Below, piece after piece: positions 1 through 6,176 of a stretch of 17,862 nt of DNA. How positions within the stretch are numbered: the stretch's first letter is position 1; each line of letters opens with the position of its first letter. The notes below the pieces were generated by a model. The model had not been told where the DNA came from, made no database searches, and worked only from the letters and a program-made list of their open reading frames with translations. Source of the DNA: Paracoccaceae bacterium (GTDB taxonomy: Bacteria; Pseudomonadota; Alphaproteobacteria; Rhodobacterales; Rhodobacteraceae). The DNA lies in assembly GCA_026982275.1 (NCBI GenBank), contig JALSHK010000233.1:1-17862 (forward strand), read 5' to 3'. The translations under genes and the position numbers were made by a program.

Positions 1-313
1 GGGTGGGCGGGGCCTGGATGATGGTTTCAGACTTGCGCGCCGCCAGCTTTTCCAGCTTTTGGTCCAGCGGCATGGCCTCAAGGCCTATTTCACGCCGGAA
101 CACCATATAGCGGCAGTCCACCCGCGTTTCCTTGCCCATCAGGCCGGATTTCTCCTCGACGGCAAAGCTCTCCTGCCGTGAAAATTCCCAGCCCGCTTTG
201 GCCTCGGCGTTCATCAACTCGGTCAGCGCATGGGCCATGCGCTCGGGCATGGTCTTGCGGCCCTTGGCCTTTTTGGCGGGGGCGGGCACGGGGAGGAGCT
301 TGTATTCAAACAT
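1..313 (-). CDS. DUF4177 domain-containing protein (partial, C-terminus off the window)
   Basis: Translating the minus strand from the ATG at 313 gives an open frame that runs off the left edge after about 104 codons. It begins MFEYKLLPVPAPAKK, followed by a helical stretch, 'AGWEF', 'EEKSGL' and 'YMVFRRE'. This order (FEYK strand, helix with a conserved GWE, then a strand ending in VFRR) matches the small DUF4177 proteins common in Rhodobacteraceae; their function is unknown to me. The start is supported by AAAGG six bases upstream of the ATG and by a good candidate promoter at 346-375. The gene lies 58 bases downstream of the TPR-like gene on the same strand but seems to have its own promoter. 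The part after residue 75 (acidic/basic, ending at the window edge) looks like a low-complexity tail. Confidence 0.8.
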   Translation of the reverse strand, partial: MFEYKLLPVPAPAKKAKGRKTMPERMAHALTELMNAEAKAGWEFSRQESFAVEEKSGLMGKETRVDCRYMVFRREIGLEAMPLDQKLEKLAARKSETIIQAPPT

Positions 314-345
314 AAAAGGCCTTTGGGTCAAATGTGATTCTGGCT

Positions 346-375
346 ATCATAGGGCAAAGGCAGGGGCGGGTTCAA
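346..375 (-). promoter_or_regulatory. Candidate sigma70 promoter for the DUF4177 gene
   Basis: On the minus strand there is TTGAAC (370-375), an 18-base spacer and TATGAT (346-351), about 33 bases upstream of the ATG at 313. TATGAT matches the -10 consensus at five of six positions. The -35 box overlaps the stop codon of the upstream TPR-like gene, so the promoter sits across the gene junction. Found by eye only. Confidence 0.5.
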
Positions 376-2777
376 TCACTTAGGGCTTTGAGGATGTAGT
401 CCCGCAGGGCTATGGCTGTGACGCTAATATGGGCCATTTGCATAGATTTAGACTCGGATATGGCTTTGTCTACAAAAGTGAGAGCGGCCTTCAAATCCGT
501 GCGGGGGCTTTTTGTATTTGGGTTCATGGCATAAATACACCTTACAATCGCATATTTAAGTTGAAAACCCGCACGCAAATCGTCATGTTGAATTTCGCCT
601 AAAACCTTGTCATTTTTTGTTATTGCATCATCTAATTTCTTTTTTTTGGATTTTTGGGTGTAATTTCCTTCTAGAGCATCCATCAATAAAAGTAGGAAAT
701 TGGCATAAGCCCATAAATTTGATTGTTTGGTTGTTTTCAATATGGGCATTATTTCTCTAATTATCGACTTTGGGGTAGAAAACAATGGCTCGCTAATACT
801 TACAATACAGCTATTAGCTATCATTTGCAGGAAGAGGGCAATGGTTTTCCCCAACTGTGCTTGCGCCCAAAGAACAGGTCGTTGTTTTTTTGATAAAGCA
901 TTGGCTGCATTTTCAAATGGCCTAAGTATCATATTTGCTTGCTCAATAGTAATTTCGCCACCTGAATAGCCCGCCTGAACAAGCCTACATTTTCCCAAGC
1001 CAATTTGAGATTGAACCCATTGAATTGATCCACGCTTTGCTGAAAAATGATCTGATACTTTTTTGTGGGCATCTATCGATTGTTCAATAGTAATATCAAA
1101 TTTATCGGGGCTTGAAATCAATGCAATAGCTGACATAGTATTTGCAAGGTTAGTTTGGGCGGCAGCCCAGTTCTCGGGGGCACTTTCCGCGGAGATCAAT
1201 TGTAGCGCATCACTGCTAGCATCTTTTGCGCCTTCTAACAGAAGTAATCTAATATTGTTTTGGTGCAGTTCCGATTCAAGTAGGAGGGAGTGTGCCAAAT
1301 TTATTTTTATTGTTGCTGCCCAGGAAATACCTTCATTATTGAATCCAAACACTTCCCATGCCGCAGATGCCGCAGATTTGCTTTTTGTAAGCAGATTTTG
1401 TTTAGCTTCACCTTTTGAAACAGATGCTTGGTTTCCATAAATCATAGAAAGGCATGATTGTATAATAGCCCAGTCTACTTTATGTTTTTCTTTTATATAT
1501 ATTCGTAGTGCATTTCTGCATGCAGTCTTGGCTTCTTTTAGTATATCTAGTCGAGCCGCACCTATAAAATCTGAGGATTTAAAGCATAACGCTGCCGCTA
1601 TATTTATATTTATGCTGCCCCATAATTTTGGCTCAGATTTTTGCGTGAGGGGGGATAGCGCATCCTTCAGCATTTTTACAGTGAGAGCCATGGCGTCCCC
1701 TCCATGAATCCTTCCATAAGTAAAAAGAATTTCTGATTTAGTATTTCGGAAAATACACGGTAACAGCGGGTTAATGCTCCTAAAGCTGTCTGCGGCGGCG
1801 GAGAGGATTTGGAACGCGGCCTCGGGATCGCCTTCAATCAGCAAGGCGCTGGCGTCAATTTCCACCAGTTGGGCGTCTTGCTCCAAAGCTTCCAAAAGCT
1901 TTGCATCGCGCAGCACCACGCGGGCATCGCGCACCATTTTGCGCACGGCTTGGGTGTCGCCTTGCTTCAGCTTTGCCTGTGCCTCTGCAATAGCATTGCT
2001 CAACAGTGGGTACTGGCTTTGCATCTGTGCCAACTGTTGCTCCAGCGCCTCAATCTCCTGCGCGCGGAAGGAAAGGTTTTGCAAAATGGTGGCGGGGGTG
2101 TCGCCTGCTTTCACCACAACCTTGAACTGGGTCGCAACGGCGTGCAGTTGCTCAAGAGTCAGCCCTTCGGGAACATGGCCTGCAAGGATCTGTTTCAATA
2201 GGTCATGTGTCTGTTCGTTTTGAGAGATGATCTCTGTGGTGTCCGCCTTTATCTCGTCCAGCTGTTCAAGCTGCACATTGGCCACATGGGCGGCTTTGAT
2301 CAGCAACTCCTGCGTCAGCGCTTGGTGGAAGCTTTCATCTTGCCGACAGGCCCCCAGCCCCGCATGAAGGGCGGTTTCGAGAATTTGGCGCACGGCTGAT
2401 TCGCCCCTGTCCAGCGTGAGCGGGGTAAGGAGGTGCTGCACCACTTCGCCCTCGAAATTGCCCGATTGCGCCGCCGCGAGCAGTGTTTCTTTGCTTAGGC
2501 TCAGGGGGGAATCCGCGTCTTTGAGCAGGCTTAGTGCGCGGCTCAGGGTCTCGGGCGGGAATTCCGGCTGGCCCTTGAGCGCCTTGATAATAGCCTTTTG
2601 TGCCTTTTCACTGGCCTTTTTCGCGCACCCGTCTTTGAGGTGTAAACCTATCGCAGCCATCTCAACAAGGGGAAGGGCAACAGGGGCCAAGCTGGCCGCA
2701 GCCACGGGGGAAGCCAAGGCGACCGCCCCAACGCAGGCCGCGCCAATTTGAGTGGTGAGTTCTTGTGTGAGCGCCAT
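372..2777 (-). CDS. Large helical-repeat (TPR-like) protein with hydrophobic N-terminal segment, function unknown
   Basis: An 801-residue protein if started at the ATG at 2777, which has a purine-rich AAGGGGGAG just upstream. An in-frame ATG at 2792 abuts the likely -10 box and is less likely. Residues 11-45 are strongly hydrophobic and rich in Ala and Val, possibly one or two membrane helices. Residues 165-200 contain 'LDEIKADTTEI', a linker type I associate with bacterial TPR and STAND-like proteins. Residues 235-330 are helical and coiled-coil-like. From about residue 335 to 700 there is a repeat array with tryptophans at 386, 436, 486, 537, 587, 637 and 689, i.e. every 50-52 residues, each in a context like W-A-x-x-Q-x-x-L ('NWAAAQTNLANTM' is the clearest). 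This resembles the ~50-residue TPR-type repeats seen in many alphaproteobacterial and cyanobacterial proteins, but degenerate. No nucleotide-binding or catalytic motif was seen. The repeat-coding part is AT-rich compared with the N-terminal part and all neighbours. Role is unknown; a sensor or scaffold is an inference. Confidence 0.85.
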   Translation of the reverse strand: MALTQELTTQIGAACVGAVALASPVAAASLAPVALPLVEMAAIGLHLKDGCAKKASEKAQKAIIKALKGQPEFPPETLSRALSLLKDADSPLSLSKETLLAAAQSGNFEGEVVQHLLTPLTLDRGESAVRQILETALHAGLGACRQDESFHQALTQELLIKAAHVANVQLEQLDEIKADTTEIISQNEQTHDLLKQILAGHVPEGLTLEQLHAVATQFKVVVKAGDTPATILQNLSFRAQEIEALEQQLAQMQSQYPLLSNAIAEAQAKLKQGDTQAVRKMVRDARVVLRDAKLLEALEQDAQLVEIDASALLIEGDPEAAFQILSAAADSFRSINPLLPCIFRNTKSEILFTYGRIHGGDAMALTVKMLKDALSPLTQKSEPKLWGSININIAAALCFKSSDFIGAARLDILKEAKTACRNALRIYIKEKHKVDWAIIQSCLSMIYGNQASVSKGEAKQNLLTKSKSAASAAWEVFGFNNEGISWAATIKINLAHSLLLESELHQNNIRLLLLEGAKDASSDALQLISAESAPENWAAAQTNLANTMSAIALISSPDKFDITIEQSIDAHKKVSDHFSAKRGSIQWVQSQIGLGKCRLVQAGYSGGEITIEQANMILRPFENAANALSKKQRPVLWAQAQLGKTIALFLQMIANSCIVSISEPLFSTPKSIIREIMPILKTTKQSNLWAYANFLLLLMDALEGNYTQKSKKKKLDDAITKNDKVLGEIQHDDLRAGFQLKYAIVRCIYAMNPNTKSPRTDLKAALTFVDKAISESKSMQMAHISVTAIALRDYILKALSD

Positions 2778-2795
2778 AACTCCCCCTTGCATCTA

Positions 2796-2824
2796 TAGAT
2801 AGGTGCGGGGGTGCGGGTGGTCAA
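2796..2824 (-). promoter_or_regulatory. Candidate promoter of the TPR-like gene, with a 10-bp palindrome at its downstream edge
   Basis: On the minus strand there is TTGACC (2819-2824), exactly 17 bases, then TATCTA (2796-2801). The -35 box is good; the -10 box is weak (three of six). A perfect palindrome ATCTATAGAT occupies 2791-2800, overlapping the -10 box and the expected transcription start, where a repressor could bind. If this promoter is right the transcript starts close to the AAGGGGGAG before the ATG at 2777, which favours that start over 2792. Confidence 0.4.
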
Positions 2825-2839
2825 TTCTATTTGGCGCTG

Positions 2840-2889
2840 TAGGGTGGGGTTTACCCCACCGATGGTGCGTGGGGGACCACGCACCCACC
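2840..2889. repeat. Intergenic palindromic element, copy 1 (double hairpin) after gatB
   Basis: Two perfect inverted repeats lie side by side: GGTGGGGT-TT-ACCCCACC at 2843-2860, and GGTGCGTGG-GGGA-CCACGCACC at 2864-2885. The element starts one base after the gatB stop codon (TAA, 2891-2893 on the plus strand) and lies between gatB and the promoter of the TPR-like gene. The GGTGCGTGG/CCACGCACC hairpin recurs at 5304-5325 and 6150-6170, and TAGGGTGGG recurs at 6133-6141, so this is a repeated element and not a one-off terminator. It could still act as a terminator, although no T-run follows. Confidence 0.8.
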
Positions 2890-2890
2890 G

Positions 2891-4399
2891 TTACCCCAGC
2901 TTTTTGCGCACGATCTCGTTGACGACCTTGGGGTTGGCCTTGCCGCCGGTGGCTTTCATGATCTGGCCCACAAACCAGCCTGCCAGTTTGGGGTTGGCTT
3001 TGGCTTTTTCCACCTGCGCGGGGTTGGTGGCCATGATCTCATCCATCGCGGCCTCAATCGCGCCGGTATCGCTGACCTGCTTCATGCCCCGCGCCTCAAC
3101 AATCTCGGCAGGGTCGCCGCCCTCGGCCCAGATAATCTCGAACAGTTCTTTACCGATTTTGCCAGAGATATCGCCTTTAGCGATCAGGTCAATAATGCCG
3201 CCGAGCTGGCTGGCTGAAATGGGGGAGGTTTCCACCGTATGGTCCTCTTTATTCAGCCGCCCGAATAGCTCGTTTATCACCCAGTTCGCGGCCTGCTTGC
3301 CATCACGGCCCTTGGCCACGGCCTCGAAATATTCGGCATTGGCCACGTCTGCCGTCAGCACGCCCGCGTCATATTCTGTCATCCCGAAATCGGCTACAAA
3401 GCGGGCTTTTTTGGCATCGGGCAGCTCGGGGAGGTTGGCTTTGATCTCATCAACCCAGCTTTGCTCGATCTCTAGCGGCAGCAGGTCAGGGCAGGGGAAA
3501 TAGCGGTAGTCATGCGCCTCTTCCTTGCTGCGCATGGGCCGCGTTTCGCCTTTTACATTATCATAAAGCCGCGTCTCTTGGTCAATGCTGCCACCGTCTT
3601 CCAGAATGGCGATCTGACGGCGGGCTTCGACATCAATCGCCTGCTGGATAAAGCGCATCGAGTTCATGTTTTTGATCTCGCAGCGGGTGCCAAGATGCTT
3701 GAAATCGCCGCTCTCGCGGAAGCGCTCATAGTCGCCAACACGGCAGACGGAGACGTTCACGTCAGCCCGCATAGAGCCTTCCTGCATGTTGCCATCACAG
3801 GTGCCAAGGTAGCGCACGATCTGGCGGATTTTGCGGACATATTCGGCCGCCTCCTCTGGCCCGCGAATGTCAGGGAAGCTGACGATTTCCATCAGGCCAA
3901 CGCCGGTGCGGTTGAGGTCCACGAAGCTCATTTCCGGGTCCATATCATGCACCGATTTGCCGGCGTCTTGCTCGATATGAATGCGCTCGACGCGGACCTT
4001 ACGGGCCACGCCCGGCTCCATATCTACAAGGATTTCACCCTCGCCGACAATCGGGTGGTAGAGCTGCGAAATCTGGTAGCCTTGGGGCAGGTCGGGGTAG
4101 AAATAATTCTTCCGGTCAAAGCGTGACATCAGGTTGATTTTGGCCTTCAGGCCAAGGCCGGTGCGCACCGCTTGCTCAACACAAAATTCGTTAATTACGG
4201 GCAGCATGCCGGGCATGGCGGCATCCACAAAGGCCACGTTGCTGTTTGGCTCGGCGCCAAACTCTGTGCTCGCCCCTGAAAACAGCTTGGCCTTCGAGGC
4301 GATCTGGGCGTGGACCTCTAGCCCGATCACCAGCTCCCAATCCTCTTTGGCACCGGCAATTACTGTGGCTTTGGGTTCGGTATAGGCGAGTTTTGTCAT
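2891..4399 (-). CDS. gatB: Asp-tRNA(Asn)/Glu-tRNA(Gln) amidotransferase subunit B
   Basis: GatB is the tRNA-binding and kinase-like subunit of the GatCAB complex. With GatA and GatC it converts Glu-tRNA(Gln), and in some species Asp-tRNA(Asn), to the amide in the cytoplasm, using ATP and an amide donor. The 502-residue protein is full length. It shows 'WELVIGLEVHAQI' at residues 21-33, 'KNYFYPDLPQGYQISQ' near 97-112 (the family signature), 'GVGLMEIVSFPD' near 166-177 and a C-terminal YqeY-like helical tail ending 'VRKKLG'. The start at 4399 fits the usual N-terminus, in which a short leader precedes the conserved 'GAK-DWELVIG'; the ribosome binding site is weak (GGAACC). gatA and gatC are not adjacent, as expected in this group. 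It is divergent from the cyclase gene across 133 bases. Confidence 0.98.
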   Translation of the reverse strand: MTKLAYTEPKATVIAGAKEDWELVIGLEVHAQIASKAKLFSGASTEFGAEPNSNVAFVDAAMPGMLPVINEFCVEQAVRTGLGLKAKINLMSRFDRKNYFYPDLPQGYQISQLYHPIVGEGEILVDMEPGVARKVRVERIHIEQDAGKSVHDMDPEMSFVDLNRTGVGLMEIVSFPDIRGPEEAAEYVRKIRQIVRYLGTCDGNMQEGSMRADVNVSVCRVGDYERFRESGDFKHLGTRCEIKNMNSMRFIQQAIDVEARRQIAILEDGGSIDQETRLYDNVKGETRPMRSKEEAHDYRYFPCPDLLPLEIEQSWVDEIKANLPELPDAKKARFVADFGMTEYDAGVLTADVANAEYFEAVAKGRDGKQAANWVINELFGRLNKEDHTVETSPISASQLGGIIDLIAKGDISGKIGKELFEIIWAEGGDPAEIVEARGMKQVSDTGAIEAAMDEIMATNPAQVEKAKANPKLAGWFVGQIMKATGGKANPKVVNEIVRKKLG

Positions 4400-4492
4400 G
4401 GCAATGGTTCCGCTGTTTGGCTTGGCTTCCTTTTAGGCAAAGTGCTTGCGGGGGGCAAGGGGCGGTGGAAACGGTTTTTTCATACTTTGGCG

Positions 4493-4504
4493 CTAACACG
4501 TTAG
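4493..4504. promoter_or_regulatory. Small dyad in the gatB / cyclase intergenic region
   Basis: CTAAC-AC-GTTAG is a 5-base inverted repeat with a 2-base centre, lying 28 bases upstream of the cyclase ATG and 94 bases upstream of the gatB ATG. Its place in a divergent intergenic region makes it a possible operator. It is short and could be chance. Confidence 0.2.
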
Positions 4505-4532
4505 TGGGAGCATTTTTTGTGGGGATAAGGAT

Positions 4533-5303
4533 ATGATGAAAATGATGACGCGGCTTGGAAAAGCTTTGGCAATATGCTTGCCTTCCGCTGGGTTGGCCAT
4601 GGGCTTGGCCTATGGGCTGGAATGGTTGCTGGAGGCGCCGATTTCGGCGGCAGGGCTGCTGAGCAGCGCTTTGGTGCCAATTCTCATCGGTATGCCGGTG
4701 ATATTTTTCATTGAAGGCCAAAGCATGAAGCTGAAAAAAGCGATTATGACGCTGGATTTAATGCGCGAAGAGGCCGAGGAGCGCGCCAAGCGTGATTCGA
4801 TGACAGGGCTATATAACCATCAGCACTTTATGGAGAAGATTCATGAAGGCGAACGCCGGAGTGATGGCTCGCTGATCATCCTCGATATCGACCATTTCAA
4901 GAATATCAACGATAGTTATGGCCATGCGCAGGGCGACGAAGCGCTGATTCACGTGGTCGCTGCCGTGCGCAAAGCGGTGCGGGCAGGCGATGTGGTTGGG
5001 CGCATAGGCGGCGAGGAATTTGCGGTATTTTTGCAGGATGCAAATAAGGCGGAAGCCAAAATGGTGGCGTCGCGCATTAGGCAAACAGTTGAAAATATTG
5101 AGTTTATTCCAGAGGATGGCATAAAAGCGCCGCTGACGGTAAGTGTGGGCGTAGCAATGAAAGACGAGATGGACAACGTGGTAGGCGCTATGCAGCTTGC
5201 CGACATGCGCATGTATAAAGCCAAGGAAAGCGGCCGTAACCAAGTGGTGGATACGGGGCTGGAGGCCGAGGTGTTTGACCTCGCACGCGGCACGCAAGGG
5301 TAG
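4533..5303 (+). CDS. Membrane-anchored diguanylate cyclase (GGDEF domain)
   Basis: Predicted to make cyclic di-GMP from two GTP at the inner membrane. The 256-residue protein has two hydrophobic segments (about 10-30 and 43-61), a short helical linker (65-87), then a full GGDEF domain. The domain starts at 'DSMTGLYNHQHF' (88-99) and contains the metal-binding 'LDIDHFKNIND' (117-127) and the signature 'GRIGGEEFAVF' (GGEEF at 159-163). An RxxD inhibitory site (R150-D153) lies exactly five residues before GGEEF, so product feedback inhibition is likely. There is no periplasmic sensor domain of any size, so what it senses is unclear. AAGG lies two bases before the first ATG and five before the second (4536), so either Met may be used. 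The TAG stop sits in the conserved edge of a palindromic repeat. It is convergent with the ATC-hydrolase gene. Confidence 0.93.
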   Translation: MMKMMTRLGKALAICLPSAGLAMGLAYGLEWLLEAPISAAGLLSSALVPILIGMPVIFFIEGQSMKLKKAIMTLDLMREEAEERAKRDSMTGLYNHQHFMEKIHEGERRSDGSLIILDIDHFKNINDSYGHAQGDEALIHVVAAVRKAVRAGDVVGRIGGEEFAVFLQDANKAEAKMVASRIRQTVENIEFIPEDGIKAPLTVSVGVAMKDEMDNVVGAMQLADMRMYKAKESGRNQVVDTGLEAEVFDLARGTQG

Positions 5304-5325
5304 GGTGCGTGGTCCTCCACGCACC
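5298..5325. repeat. Intergenic palindromic element, copy 2, at the cyclase stop codon
   Basis: GGTGCGTGG-TCCT-CCACGCACC is a perfect 9-base stem at 5304-5325, preceded by GGGTAG, which includes the cyclase stop codon (5301-5303). The 15 bases GGGTAGGGTGCGTGG are identical to those of copy 3 read on the other strand. It lies between convergent genes (cyclase and ATC hydrolase) and could act as a two-way terminator. It lacks the second GGTGGG hairpin of copy 1. Confidence 0.8.
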
Positions 5326-5362
5326 ACCAACCGCACATGCGTGATATCGGCATGGCCCCGGC

Positions 5363-5971
5363 TCATTCTCTGCGCCGAAATTCGAACCGGCACGACGCGC
5401 CACCAGTTGCCAGAGTCGTAGGCCGCGCAAACGCAATGCCATCGGGGAGCGCGTCTATCCAGACCCTGTCCCATTCACACAGCACAGAGGCAAGGTCCAG
5501 CGCGTGGTGTCTTGCCAAAAATGTGCGGTAGCCGCAGACATGCACCTCAGATACAAACCCGCCGTGGATCTCGCTTTCACGAATCTGGAAGCTTGGCCCG
5601 TAGGCGTTATGTATCCTGTCTTGGCTATATTTACGGATGTGCTGCAAGGGGTCACGGGCAAAAGCAAAGGTTAGCCAGATGAAAAAGGCCGTGGTTTTTC
5701 GCCCCAAGCTGCATAAAGCGTGGCGGAGGGTGGTGCGGGCTTTCTCATCGGTATTGCCCAAACGGCGCAAGCGGCGATACAGGCACAGCACCGTAGCCGC
5801 GAACAAGATTTGGCTATTGGTTACAGGGTCTGTCAAAAACTGTTTTTCGCTCACCAGCAGGTCCGAAAGCGCGCTGTCAAAGTGCCGTCGTTGACCCTTC
5901 GGCAATGCTTTGCGAAAGTGTTTGACCATCAAACGGTCAATGAGGGTGGGCCGAAACGGGAATTGTTTCAT
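5363..5971 (-). CDS. L-2-amino-thiazoline-4-carboxylic acid hydrolase family protein
   Basis: The 202-residue protein has a mostly helical N-terminal part and a C-terminal block with the features of the ATC-hydrolase family: 'VLCEWDRVWIDAL' (163-175, with C165 and D168), 'GIAFARPTTLATGG' (178-191) and a closing 'CRFEF' (C194). Known members hydrolyse L-ATC on the route to L-cysteine; many relatives have no demonstrated substrate, so only the family is claimed. No other cysteine-pathway gene is nearby. The ATG at 5971 has a poor ribosome site (GGAACACCC), and a strong candidate promoter lies about 130 bases upstream, so the leader would be long. It follows pepN on the same strand but is separated by a palindromic element. 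No signal peptide was seen. Confidence 0.8.
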   Translation of the reverse strand: MKQFPFRPTLIDRLMVKHFRKALPKGQRRHFDSALSDLLVSEKQFLTDPVTNSQILFAATVLCLYRRLRRLGNTDEKARTTLRHALCSLGRKTTAFFIWLTFAFARDPLQHIRKYSQDRIHNAYGPSFQIRESEIHGGFVSEVHVCGYRTFLARHHALDLASVLCEWDRVWIDALPDGIAFARPTTLATGGASCRFEFRRRE

Positions 5972-6099
5972 GGGTGTTCCAAAGGCAAAGGAGATCAGCC
6001 AGTGCGCAACTTCCGCTACGCTCTGCGATCCTCGCAGCCCTTATGGCAGCAAGGCCTCCTCCTCCATCCTTGGCTATGTCTCCAGCACTCGGCCCTTTC

Positions 6100-6129
6100 A
6101 GCATAAGAATGGCTGCAAGCACATGTCAA
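6100..6129 (-). promoter_or_regulatory. Candidate strong promoter for the ATC-hydrolase gene
   Basis: On the minus strand there is a perfect -35 consensus TTGACA (6124-6129), an 18-base spacer and TATGCT (6100-6105). Transcription would start near 6093 and leave a leader of about 120 bases before the ATG at 5971. It lies directly next to palindromic copy 3, so pepN transcription would be cut off and restarted here. Confidence 0.45.
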
Positions 6130-6132
6130 GCC

Positions 6133-6176
6133 TAGGGTGGGTCAAAAGCGGTGCGTGGAAACCACGCACCCTACCC
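6133..6176. repeat. Intergenic palindromic element, copy 3, at the pepN stop codon
   Basis: GGTGCGTGG-AAA-CCACGCACC is a perfect 9-base stem at 6150-6170, flanked by TAGGGTGGGT (6133-6142) on one side and CTACCC (6171-6176) on the other. CTACCC is the last codon and TAG stop of pepN read in reverse. The layout matches copy 1, and the edge next to the gene matches copy 2. It lies between pepN and the promoter of the next gene. Confidence 0.8.

Noticed and set aside
2811..3503. 230-residue plus-strand open frame over the gatB 3' end
   Set aside because: A shadow of gatB: composition is rich in Ser, Pro and Ala with no motif, and gatB fills the other strand.
4445..4459. CTTGC-GGGGG-GCAAG hairpin in the gatB/cyclase spacer
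   Set aside because: A 5-base stem with a G-rich loop and no T-run; too weak to call a terminator or operator.
5937..6122. 61-residue minus-strand frame before the ATC-hydrolase gene
   Set aside because: GTG start without a ribosome site; it overlaps the likely promoter and the start of the real gene and has no recognisable features.
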